A DNA stretch of 64,000 nt from Planctomycetota bacterium (GTDB lineage: Bacteria; Planctomycetota; Phycisphaerae; Sedimentisphaerales; Anaerohalosphaeraceae): the NCBI GenBank assembly GCA_029552545.1, contig JAKPDO010000043.1, positions 1 to 64,000 on the forward strand, given 5' to 3'. The translations under genes and the position numbers were made by a program. The notes under the pieces were generated by a model. That model made no database searches. It had not been told where the DNA came from and was given only the letters and a program-made list of their open reading frames with translations. Numbering within the stretch: position 1 is the first letter of the stretch; the number at the start of each line of letters is the position of its first letter. This document shows positions 44,017-52,664 of this stretch, piece by piece.

Positions 44017-47000
44017 TTATTGGATCCCGGCATGATACGATTGAAGGGAACAGACCGTCGATTCCCGTGCCTTTCTGGCGGCGATGCCTTTGGCGCTGGC
44101 GGCCGCCGCCGCAACCGTGGTGATGTACGGGATTTTGTACTGAATGGCGGCCTTGCGAATGTAGGAATCATCGGTGGCGCTTCGTTTGCCGATGGGGGTA
44201 TTAATGACCAGCTGAATTTCTTTATTCTTGATTGCATCAAGGATGTTCGGACGGCCTTCGTACAGTTTGAAAATCCGTTCGACCTTGACGCCTTTTTTGC
44301 GAAGGTAGTCACAGGTGCCTTCGGTGGCAACCAGCCGAAACCCGATGTCGGCAAATTCCTTGGCAACCGGCACAATGGCTTCCTTGTCGGAATCATTGAC
44401 GGTAATCAAAACCGTTCCTTCCAGCGGCAGGGACTGCTGGGTGGCCTCCTGCGCTTTAAAGAAGGCCATTCCGAAGGAATCGGCCATGCCGAGCACTTCA
44501 CCGGTGGAGCGCATTTCCGGACCGAGAATCGGGTCCACTTCGGGGAACATATTGAACGGAAAGACGGATTCTTTTACGCCGAAGTGGGGAATTCTGCGGT
44601 GTTTCAGATTCATATCCCGGAGCTTTTTGCCCAGCATAATCTGCGTGGCAATCCGGGCCATCGACAGACCGCAGACTTTGGAGACCAGGGGTACGGTGCG
44701 TGATGCACGCGGGTTGGCTTCCAGCACATAGACCACATCCTCGGCGATGGCATACTGCATATTCATTAGACCGACGACGCGGAGTTCAGCGGCGATTTTG
44801 CGGGTGTATTCGCAGATGGTGTCAATGTGTTTTTGAGGAATTGAGACCGGCGGAATCACGCAGGCCGAGTCGCCGGAGTGAATGCCTGCCTGTTCGATGT
44901 GTTCCATCACGGCGGGGATAAAGACGTCCGTTCCGTCGGCAATGGCGTCCGCTTCGGCTTCGACGGCATTGACGAGGAATTTGTCGATTAAAATCGGACG
45001 TTCCGGTGTGACATCCACGGCGGCGGCCATATATTCGCGGAGCATCGTTTCGTCGTGAATGACTTCCATCCCGCGTCCGCCGAGGACATAGGACGGCCGG
45101 AGCATCAGGGGATAGCCGATTTCCTCTGCTACCCGCAGGGCTTCTTCAACAGTGGAGGCCATTCCGGCTTTCGGCATGGGAATTCCGAGTTTTTCCATTC
45201 TGGCACGGAAGCGGTCTCGGTCTTCGGCCAGGTCGATGCTGTCGGTGGAGGTGCCGAGGGTGCGGACGCCGGCTTCTTCGAGCTGGCGGGCGATGTTCAG
45301 CGGGGTTTGTCCGCCGAACTGGACGATAACGCCCATCGGCTTTTCCTTTTCATAGATGCTCAGAACATCTTCCACAGTCAGCGGTTCAAAATACAGTTTG
45401 TCGGAGGTGTCATAGTCGGTGGAAACGGTTTCCGGGTTGCAGTTGACCATGATGGTTTCGAACCCTTCATCCCGCAGGGCAAAGGCGGCGTGGACGCAGC
45501 AGTAGTCGAATTCGATGCCCTGGCCGATGCGGTTGGGTCCGCCGCCGAGCACCATCACTTTTTTGGGATTGGACGAGGAGCTGACCTTGTTCGGAGCGTT
45601 GTATGTGGAGAAGTAATAGGCGGCATTTTCCACCCCGCTGACGGGGATGGGTTCCCATCCTTCGACAATACCCAATCGGGTCCGATGTTCCCGAATCTGC
45701 TCTTCTTTGACGCCCAGCAGTTTGGCCAGATAGCGGTCGGCAAAACCGTCTTTCTTGGCCTGCCGCAGGAGGTCATCGGGGAGCGGTTTGCCTTTGTACT
45801 TGAGGATTTTTTCCTCCAGCTGAACCAGTTCGGCCATCTGCTGAATAAACCATTCTTTGATGGCGGTTTTTTCGACGAGGGCTTTGACGGAGGCGCCTTT
45901 GCGAAGGGCTTCGTACATCAGGAACTGCCGCTCACTGCTGGGATGATTGAGCCGGAGCATCAGCTCTTCCAGCGAGAGAGAATTGAAATTTTTGGCAAAG
46001 CCAAGCCCGTACCGGCCGCTTTCGAGCGAACGGATGGCTTTCTGGAAGGCCTCTTTGTAAGTCTTTCCGATGCTCATCACTTCACCGACGGCCCGCATCT
46101 GGGTGCCGAGTTTGTCTTCGATTCCTTTGAATTTTTCAAAGGCCCACCGGGCGAATTTGACCACGACATAGTCGCCGGAGGGGGTATATTTTTCGAGCGT
46201 TCCGTCTCTCCAGTAGGGGATTTCGTCGAGGGTCAGGCCGCCGGCAAGCATCGCGGAGACCAGGGCAATGGGAAAGCCGGTTGCTTTAGAAGCCAGAGCC
46301 GAAGACCGGGAGGTACGCGGGTTGATTTCGATAATGACGACCCGGCCGGTTTTGGGGTCATGGGCAAACTGAATGTTGGTTCCGCCGATGACGCCGATGG
46401 CATCCACGATATCGTAAGAGTATTTCTGAAGCTTCTGCTGAAGGGCTTTGTCGATGGTGAGCATCGGGGCGGTGCAGAAGGAATCGCCCGCGTGCACGCC
46501 CATGGGGTCGACGTTTTCAATAAAACAGACAGTGATTTTCTGCCCCTTGCTGTCCCGGACGATTTCCAGCTCGAGTTCTTCCCAGCCCTGCACGGATTCT
46601 TCGACGAGGATTTGGTGAACCAGACTGGCATCCAGGCCGCGTGCAGCAATGGTGCGGAGTTCATCGATGTTATAAACCAGGCCGCCGCCGGTGCCGCCCA
46701 TGGTATAAGCGGGACGGATGACCAGCGGAAATCCCAGCTCTTTGGCGATGTCTTCGGCTTCCTGCACGGAATAAGCCGGTTTGCTGCGGGGCATGTCAAT
46801 TCCGAGCCGCTGCATTGTGTTTTTGAATTCGATTCGGTCTTCGCCGCGTTTGATGGCATCAACCTGGACGCCGATGACTTTGACACCGTATTTGTCGAGA
46901 ACGCCGCTTCGGGCCAGTTCGGAAGAAAGATTCAATCCGCTTTGACCGCCCAGGTTGGGCAGAAGAGCATCCGGCCGTTCCTTCTGGATAATTTTTGTCA

Positions 47001-47220
47001 TTGTTTCCAGGTTTAGGGGTTCAATGTAGGTGACATCCGCCATCCCGGGGTCGGTCATAATGGTAGCGGGGTTGGAATTGACCAGAACGATCTGAAAGCC
47101 GAGTTTGCGCAGGGCCTTGCAGGCCTGAGTTCCCGAATAGTCAAACTCACAGGCCTGACCGATGATGATAGGGCCTGAACCGATAATCATTACTTTTTTA
47201 ATATCCTTGCGCTTCGGCAT
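44017..47220 (-). CDS. carB: Carbamoyl-phosphate synthase large subunit
   Basis: CarB makes carbamoyl phosphate from bicarbonate, ammonia and two ATP for pyrimidine and arginine synthesis. The 1067-residue protein has two ATP-grasp halves (first GSGPIIIGQACEFDYSGTQ, second GGGPNRIGQGIEFDYCC), an oligomerisation domain between, and a C-terminal MGS-like allosteric domain. The ATG at 47220 is preferred to the upstream in-frame ATGs because GGAG lies 9 bases before it and the protein then starts as the family does. carA is not in this window, so the subunits are encoded apart. Confidence 0.96.
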   Translation of the reverse strand: MPKRKDIKKVMIIGSGPIIIGQACEFDYSGTQACKALRKLGFQIVLVNSNPATIMTDPGMADVTYIEPLNLETMTKIIQKERPDALLPNLGGQSGLNLSSELARSGVLDKYGVKVIGVQVDAIKRGEDRIEFKNTMQRLGIDMPRSKPAYSVQEAEDIAKELGFPLVIRPAYTMGGTGGGLVYNIDELRTIAARGLDASLVHQILVEESVQGWEELELEIVRDSKGQKITVCFIENVDPMGVHAGDSFCTAPMLTIDKALQQKLQKYSYDIVDAIGVIGGTNIQFAHDPKTGRVVIIEINPRTSRSSALASKATGFPIALVSAMLAGGLTLDEIPYWRDGTLEKYTPSGDYVVVKFARWAFEKFKGIEDKLGTQMRAVGEVMSIGKTYKEAFQKAIRSLESGRYGLGFAKNFNSLSLEELMLRLNHPSSERQFLMYEALRKGASVKALVEKTAIKEWFIQQMAELVQLEEKILKYKGKPLPDDLLRQAKKDGFADRYLAKLLGVKEEQIREHRTRLGIVEGWEPIPVSGVENAAYYFSTYNAPNKVSSSSNPKKVMVLGGGPNRIGQGIEFDYCCVHAAFALRDEGFETIMVNCNPETVSTDYDTSDKLYFEPLTVEDVLSIYEKEKPMGVIVQFGGQTPLNIARQLEEAGVRTLGTSTDSIDLAEDRDRFRARMEKLGIPMPKAGMASTVEEALRVAEEIGYPLMLRPSYVLGGRGMEVIHDETMLREYMAAAVDVTPERPILIDKFLVNAVEAEADAIADGTDVFIPAVMEHIEQAGIHSGDSACVIPPVSIPQKHIDTICEYTRKIAAELRVVGLMNMQYAIAEDVVYVLEANPRASRTVPLVSKVCGLSMARIATQIMLGKKLRDMNLKHRRIPHFGVKESVFPFNMFPEVDPILGPEMRSTGEVLGMADSFGMAFFKAQEATQQSLPLEGTVLITVNDSDKEAIVPVAKEFADIGFRLVATEGTCDYLRKKGVKVERIFKLYEGRPNILDAIKNKEIQLVINTPIGKRSATDDSYIRKAAIQYKIPYITTVAAAAASAKGIAARKARESTVCSLQSYHAGIQ

Positions 47221-47384
47221 TTTCTTTGTCTCCATGCAGAAAAGGGTGAACATTCTGGTTTGAGCGGATAAGGTAAACGAAACTGAAAAAAGATACAAGA
47301 TAAAAAAAGAAGATAATCAGTATAAGACTGGTTGATAAGAAACAACGGATGAGTTCATTTTTTGAAGTTAGCAGGAGCAAACAG

Positions 47385-48722
47385 TCAATCTGTTAGAGTG
47401 ACGTAAACAACTTGCCCGGCGGCAAGGGGGGAATTTGCCTTGGCGGCGGAGCAATCCACCATAAAATACCGGTCGCAGCGGCCTGCGGGAGGATTTGTCT
47501 GTTCGAGAATCACGCGAACGGTCTGGCCGAGAAACTGACGTCGAAACGTTTCCTGAAGTTCTTTGTCCAATTCCTGAAGTTTTTCCGCCCGCCGACGGAT
47601 GATTCCTGCGGGAACAGGCGGTTTCATTCGAGCGGCTGCTGTACCCCGTCTGGGGCTGAATGGGAAAATATGCATTTTGGCGAATCCGACCTGACGGCAA
47701 ATCTCAACGGTTTTTTCAAAATCCTCTTCGGTTTCACCGGGAAAACCCACAATGATATCTGTTGTGATAGCCGGTCGATCTAACCGCTCCTGAAGTTTTC
47801 GGCAGATACGCAGAAATTCCTCCGATGTGTATTGGCGGGCCATTCGTTTCAGGATGGCATCTGAACCGGATTGCAGGGGCAAGTGAAGATGCGGAACGAG
47901 ATTTGGATATTGTTGATAGACTTCAATGAGTTCGTCCGTTACATCGGCCGGCTCCAATGAGCTGAGACGAAGTCGAATCAGGTTTGGGATAGCCAAAAGC
48001 TGCTTGAGGAGAGAAGGCAAAGGATTTGGTTGTGATATATCCCAGTATTTTCGGCGGGCTGTGGGACGTCCCCAAGCCCCAAGAAAAATGCCTGTGAGGA
48101 CAATTTCCTTATGACCGGCGGCTGTGAGAGTTTGGGCCTCTTCGAGAATCACATCGAGGGGCTTGCTCCAGATTCGGCTGCGTATTTTTGGAACAATACA
48201 GTAGGTGCACCAGACATCACAGCCGTCCTGAATTTTCAGGAAGGCACGGGTTTGTCCGGAAAAGCTCTGCAAGGGGCCGAACGGGTCGCAGGAATCAAAT
48301 TCTTGTAAACACAGGTCGTTTTTGTGCTTGATTTTGCGTGAATTTGTTGTTTTACTTGTTTCATCCGGCTTTATGTGATTCGACTGAGCGAATAGAGAAT
48401 GCAGAGTATCCAGAAGCTGGTTTTTATCAGCGGCCAAGACGGCTGTTTTCGGCAGGTCAGCGGTTTCCTCGAGGGGACCAGCGGGCAGGCAGCCGGTAAT
48501 GAGCAGGATAGCCGAAGGATACTGCTTGCGGAGTTTGCGGGCGGCTTGACGGCTTTTTGAGGCGGCGGTTCGCGTAACACAGCAGGTATTAATAACAGCC
48601 AGGTCGACAGGAGAACCGGGGGCGGCGGGGCAAAAGCCGTGAGAGCGCAGCCATTGTTCAATCTGGCAGCTTTCATATTGATTGACTTTGCAGCCGAGCG
48701 TATGGATGATAAAGCGTTTCAT
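47385..48722 (-). CDS. mtaB: tRNA t6A37 methylthiotransferase MtaB
   Basis: This radical SAM enzyme adds a methylthio group to t6A37 of tRNAs reading ANN codons. The 445-residue protein has the N-terminal cluster domain (HTLGCKVNQYESCQIE, VINTCCVTRTAA), the radical SAM motif in DGCDVWCTYCIVPKIR, and a C-terminal TRAM domain. The TLGCKVNQ and KVNQYE features favour MtaB over MiaB. The frame extends far upstream, but the ATG at 48722 begins the family N-terminus (MKRFIIHTLG). There is no ribosome site, and a TATAGT box lies only 9 bases upstream. Confidence 0.92.
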   Translation of the reverse strand: MKRFIIHTLGCKVNQYESCQIEQWLRSHGFCPAAPGSPVDLAVINTCCVTRTAASKSRQAARKLRKQYPSAILLITGCLPAGPLEETADLPKTAVLAADKNQLLDTLHSLFAQSNHIKPDETSKTTNSRKIKHKNDLCLQEFDSCDPFGPLQSFSGQTRAFLKIQDGCDVWCTYCIVPKIRSRIWSKPLDVILEEAQTLTAAGHKEIVLTGIFLGAWGRPTARRKYWDISQPNPLPSLLKQLLAIPNLIRLRLSSLEPADVTDELIEVYQQYPNLVPHLHLPLQSGSDAILKRMARQYTSEEFLRICRKLQERLDRPAITTDIIVGFPGETEEDFEKTVEICRQVGFAKMHIFPFSPRRGTAAARMKPPVPAGIIRRRAEKLQELDKELQETFRRQFLGQTVRVILEQTNPPAGRCDRYFMVDCSAAKANSPLAAGQVVYVTLTD

Positions 48723-48731
48723 AGACGGCTT

Positions 48732-48761
48732 ACTATAGAATGAGAAGCGGGGCGGATGCAA
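48732..48761 (-). promoter_or_regulatory. Candidate promoter of mtaB
   Basis: On the minus strand TATAGT (48737-48732, 5/6) lies 18 bases after TTGCAT (48761-48756, 3/6). The start of transcription would fall about 3 bases before the mtaB ATG, implying an almost leaderless mRNA. The weak -35 keeps this tentative. Confidence 0.4.
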
Positions 48762-48812
48762 GTTTTTTTGAGCCCTCTCTCGGATGCAAGATAGATAGAA
48801 GAAAGGAACATC

Positions 48813-51215
48813 ATGGCCAAAGCGTCGCATGCGGTCTGGGGGATTGACATTGGAACCTGTTCGCTGAAGGCCCTGCGGCTCCGTCAGGGTGCAGAGGGAC
48901 TGGAGGTTGTGGGGTTTGATTATCTTGAACATGATAAAATCCTTTCGACGGCGGATATTACCCCGGAGGAAAAACGGGAGACCATTCGGCAGACCCTTCG
49001 GGCCTTTCTGAAGCAAAATGAAGTTGGCAGAGAAGAGGTGGCTATTGCTATCGCGGGGCAAAACAGTTTTGCCCGTCTGGTGAAAATGCCGCCGGTGGAT
49101 CCCAAACGAATCCCCAAGATTGTTCCTCTCGAGGCCGTTCAGCAGATCCCATTTGATATCAATGAAGTGGAATGGGATTGGCAGCTGCTGAAAAATCCGG
49201 ACAGTCCTGATACAGAAGTAGGTATATTTGCCATAAAAAATGAAGTCATTGCGGAAATGCTGGACTTCTTCAGCCGGGAGAACCTTCGGGTCAGCTGTGT
49301 GCAAATCAGCCCCATTGCTTTGTACAACTATGCACTGTATGACATCAAAGAAATCAGTGCTTCCTCCGGGAAAGCCACCATTCTTTTGGATATGGGGGCC
49401 GAAAATACAACGCTGGTTATCGCGACACGGGATTCCGTCTGGCAGAGGAGCATTCGAATCGGCGGAAACACGTTTACGGAGGCGATTGCGGATGCCTTTA
49501 AGCTGAAGTTTGCCAAAGCCGAGAAGCTCAAGCGGACCGCTCCGATGAGCAAATATATGCGGCAGATTTTTACGGCGATGAAGCCCGTTTATACGGATTT
49601 GGGAGGAGAAATCCAGCGAAGTCTGGGCTTTTATGCCTCCAGCGGAGCCGGTCGAGACAAAGGGTTTTCACGAATCCTGGCCCTGGGAGGCGGTTTTAAG
49701 CTGCAGGGGCTGACCAAATATCTGCAGCAAAGTCTGGGGCTGCCGGTGATTAAGCCGGATTCGTTCGAGCGGCTTGTGCTCTCGCCGGACGTTTCTGCAG
49801 CCAAGTTTCATGAAAATCTTTCTGATTTTGGTGTGGTATATGGTTTGGGGGTCCAGCTGCTGGGTGAATCGAAGATTGAAACCAATCTTCTGCCCAAACG
49901 AATTGCCCGAGCCATGGCCTGGACCCGCAAGGCCAAAGTATTTACAGCCGCTGCATCGGTCTTTTTGGCTGTTAGTCTGATCTGCCTGCTGTGGACTTTC
50001 CGGCTGCTTCAGCAGTATAGCCGGGAAAACAGCGGTCTTCGCACGGTTCAGGCCGTAATGCAGCAGGCCCAGAGCATTAATTCAGCCGTTTCAGACTTTG
50101 AAAGCCAAAAACCGATGTTTGAACAGCAGGTTCAGAAAGAGATGGATTTGTTCAAGTATCGGCAGATTATTCCACTTTTGAATGAAACGCTTTTGAAATG
50201 TTTTCCGAACAAAGAAAATACCCCGGCAATTGCTGAGCTGTACGATGCTTTTGTGAATGGAGATATTAAAACCATCCGCTCCATTCCTCGCGGGGACAGG
50301 AAAGTGATGTTTGTGACGCGGCTGGAAGTTCAGTTTGCTCCGGATTTGGCTGCGGCGGCCCTGCCGCAGGGAAGTCGCCGCTCGATGACCGGCTATGGTC
50401 CCGGTGCCGGCTTCGGCGGGGAGGTCGGCGGTTTTATGGGAGGGCCGGTTATGCAGCCCGGCGGGATGCCTCCGGAGATGATGCCGGGAATGCCCGGCGG
50501 GGAAATGGGGGCCGCAGGAGTTCAGCCCGCGACCCAGGCGGGTTTTGTGGTTCTGATTGAGGGATACAGTCCCTACAAGGAAATTGCCCAGCTTCTGGAC
50601 CCGCCCGGTGTCGGGACCGACCAAACACGCTGGGGAGTTGTTACTCGTTTTGAGAACCTCAAGACCCTGTTTCCGGACACGCCGTTTGAGCTTTTCGGCA
50701 AAGGGGACATCCAGCATTTCAAAGATGAATCCGGTCCCGTGGACCCGGCGGATATGCAGATGCCGGCGGGAATCGGAATTCTCCGGGAAGTGGAAAGGGT
50801 TCCTTCGAGCCAGGCGGGCGGTGCAGCTGCGGGAATGACGGCGATGCCGGGCGGTCCGGTCGCCGGGGGGATGACAGGGGCAGTTCCCACTCGTATCACA
50901 AAGGAAACAGTTTTGGTTGACCCGATGACCGAGGAGGAAATCAGCAGGACCCTCGATATTATTACTCAGGAAGATATTAAGAATAATCCGTCGTATACAG
51001 ACCGGGATTTGGGGCGTGTCAAGCAGACAGCGTTTGGGGAACCTCAATATATTATTCGGGATCATTGGTTTCGAATTCAGGCAAAATTTGTATGGAAAGA
51101 TGCTCCGGCTCTGCCGGAGCTGACCGCCGGCGGCGGAATGGGCGGCGGTTTTTACCCGGGTGCGGTTCCGGCGGCGCCTGGAGGCGGCGGGGGCGGGGGA
51201 GGCGGCGAATTTTAA
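48813..51215 (+). CDS. PilM-PilN fusion protein of a type IV pilus / type II secretion-like system
   Basis: Residues 1-350 of this 800-residue protein are PilM, an actin-like ATPase-fold protein (WGIDIGTCSLKALRL; LEAVQQIPFDINEVEWDWQ; ILLDMGAENTTLVI; ILALGGGFKLQGL). At about 357-361 comes TNLLP, the peptide by which PilN normally docks onto PilM, then a basic stretch and a membrane helix (about 376-397). A periplasmic helical stretch follows, as in PilN. Residues 520-800 are a periplasmic extension with Gly/Met/Pro-rich linkers and a Gly tail. It would sit in the inner membrane joining cytoplasmic and periplasmic parts of the assembly platform. The ATG follows GAAAGGAACATC. It leads a three-gene operon. 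Confidence 0.85.
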   Translation: MAKASHAVWGIDIGTCSLKALRLRQGAEGLEVVGFDYLEHDKILSTADITPEEKRETIRQTLRAFLKQNEVGREEVAIAIAGQNSFARLVKMPPVDPKRIPKIVPLEAVQQIPFDINEVEWDWQLLKNPDSPDTEVGIFAIKNEVIAEMLDFFSRENLRVSCVQISPIALYNYALYDIKEISASSGKATILLDMGAENTTLVIATRDSVWQRSIRIGGNTFTEAIADAFKLKFAKAEKLKRTAPMSKYMRQIFTAMKPVYTDLGGEIQRSLGFYASSGAGRDKGFSRILALGGGFKLQGLTKYLQQSLGLPVIKPDSFERLVLSPDVSAAKFHENLSDFGVVYGLGVQLLGESKIETNLLPKRIARAMAWTRKAKVFTAAASVFLAVSLICLLWTFRLLQQYSRENSGLRTVQAVMQQAQSINSAVSDFESQKPMFEQQVQKEMDLFKYRQIIPLLNETLLKCFPNKENTPAIAELYDAFVNGDIKTIRSIPRGDRKVMFVTRLEVQFAPDLAAAALPQGSRRSMTGYGPGAGFGGEVGGFMGGPVMQPGGMPPEMMPGMPGGEMGAAGVQPATQAGFVVLIEGYSPYKEIAQLLDPPGVGTDQTRWGVVTRFENLKTLFPDTPFELFGKGDIQHFKDESGPVDPADMQMPAGIGILREVERVPSSQAGGAAAGMTAMPGGPVAGGMTGAVPTRITKETVLVDPMTEEEISRTLDIITQEDIKNNPSYTDRDLGRVKQTAFGEPQYIIRDHWFRIQAKFVWKDAPALPELTAGGGMGGGFYPGAVPAAPGGGGGGGGGEF

Positions 51216-51266
51216 AAAGTTTGGAATTCACGGGAAAGAATTTCGATACAACGAGGAACACCAAAA

Positions 51267-52601
51267 ATGGTTATGGATATAGTCAAAGGGTATCTTAAGA
51301 AATATTCGGCGCTTTTGCTTCCGGCGGGGCTGCTCCTGGCAGGACTGATTCTGTTTCTTCCGACCATTTTGATTGGGCGCACGGTCAGTGAAAAGAAACA
51401 GGAATGGGAGAAAATCGCTCAAACCCTCGACAGTCTGACTCGGACAACTCCGCCGAAGGAACAGGCCGAACAGATCCAAAGGATTCTTCAGCAGTATAAG
51501 ACTGATGCGGAAGCGGTTCAGAAGATGTCCCTTCAGTCTTCGATGCGGGATTTGATTAAATATGGGATTTTCCCGAAATCGGCGGATACCTCTTCACAAG
51601 TTTATCTGGATTTTGGGCGGCGTTATCGGGCTGCGATTGAACAGATGGTTACCGAGCGTTTGAAGGCCCTGGATGCTCCTTCGGATGCCGAAATCCGTGC
51701 TGCAGGCGCAGGACCGGGGGCGGGAGCGGTCCGCGGCGGCGAGTATATTGGAGGAGGTGCAGGGGGAATCGGTTTTGGAGGCTCAACCGCAGAGAATCCG
51801 ATGGTAAACGCTGTCTGCAATGCCCGAGCGGAACGGATTGTGATGTATGCCAATCCGCGTGTTTTTTCCTGGTATGATTTTTGGGAGTCTTATCAGTTTG
51901 TCGGTGCCGAACAGGCCCTGCGCGACTGCTGGTTTTCTCAAACGGCTTATTGGATTTATGAAGACGTGGTGGCGGCCATTGAAGCGATGAACACCGGTTC
52001 GCAGCGGGTAGCCGATTCCCCCGTTAAACGTCTGATGGGAGTCAGTTTTCAGCGGCCGGTGTCCGATGTTTCAATGGTTTCTCCGTATCCGACGGGGAAT
52101 CTTCCACGCGGTATCGGCGGGATTGGAGGCCTTGCCGCTTCAGCAATGGCCGACCCTCCGGCTTATGTTTTAGCGGGTTCGACCAGTCCGCTGGTCTCGC
52201 GTCCTTGGACGGGGCGGACCTGCAACGACGAAATGGATGTAGTCCATTTTGCTGTCTCGGTTGTTGTGGACAGCCGCTATACACAGGCGTTTCTGAAGGA
52301 ACTGTGTTCCGCCAAGCCCCATGTTTATCGAGAGGGATTCAAGGAAAACGGCGAGCTCCGGCAGGCCCGCCATAATCAGATTACGATTCTTGCCAGCACC
52401 TTTTCCGCGGTCGATAAACAGAGTCTTCCTCATCTCTACTATCGGTACGGCACGGATGCCGTGATGCGGGTGGACCTGGTTTGCGAATATCTGTTTCTTC
52501 GAAAAGCGTACGATGAGATTAAGCCGGAACCGGTGAAGGTCCTTCTGGGGCAGTCCCAGCAGGGTGCGTCCTCTGTGCCGATGGGGCCGGGAGGATATTG
52601 A
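51267..52601 (+). CDS. Membrane-anchored protein of the pilus operon, PilO-like position
   Basis: This 444-residue protein has one N-terminal membrane helix (about 16-38). A helical, probably coiled-coil segment follows (about 40-100, SEKKQEWEKIAQTLDSLTRT...), then a Gly/Ala-rich linker (about 148-175) and a C-terminal folded region with conserved aromatics. The topology matches PilO of type IV pilus alignment complexes, and the gene takes the PilO place after PilM-PilN. Sequence identity to PilO is not evident by eye. Two ATGs (51267 and 51273) lie behind CGAGGAAC; the first is used. It lies 51 bases from the upstream gene. Confidence 0.65.
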   Translation: MVMDIVKGYLKKYSALLLPAGLLLAGLILFLPTILIGRTVSEKKQEWEKIAQTLDSLTRTTPPKEQAEQIQRILQQYKTDAEAVQKMSLQSSMRDLIKYGIFPKSADTSSQVYLDFGRRYRAAIEQMVTERLKALDAPSDAEIRAAGAGPGAGAVRGGEYIGGGAGGIGFGGSTAENPMVNAVCNARAERIVMYANPRVFSWYDFWESYQFVGAEQALRDCWFSQTAYWIYEDVVAAIEAMNTGSQRVADSPVKRLMGVSFQRPVSDVSMVSPYPTGNLPRGIGGIGGLAASAMADPPAYVLAGSTSPLVSRPWTGRTCNDEMDVVHFAVSVVVDSRYTQAFLKELCSAKPHVYREGFKENGELRQARHNQITILASTFSAVDKQSLPHLYYRYGTDAVMRVDLVCEYLFLRKAYDEIKPEPVKVLLGQSQQGASSVPMGPGGY

Positions 52602-52664
52602 AAGGCCCCCTTTGCGGCGGCTTAAAGTGATGAAAACGGAATAAAGTGTGCACAGGATATTTTC

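Noticed and set aside
45055..47016. A 653-codon open frame antisense to carB, and similar long antisense frames over rho, valS, leuS and trpD/E
   Set aside because: They are mirror frames of G+C-rich genes with strong codon bias. They lack ribosome sites, and their translations are low-quality (Phe/Gly/Asp-rich) with no recognisable domain, while the opposite strand holds clear housekeeping proteins.
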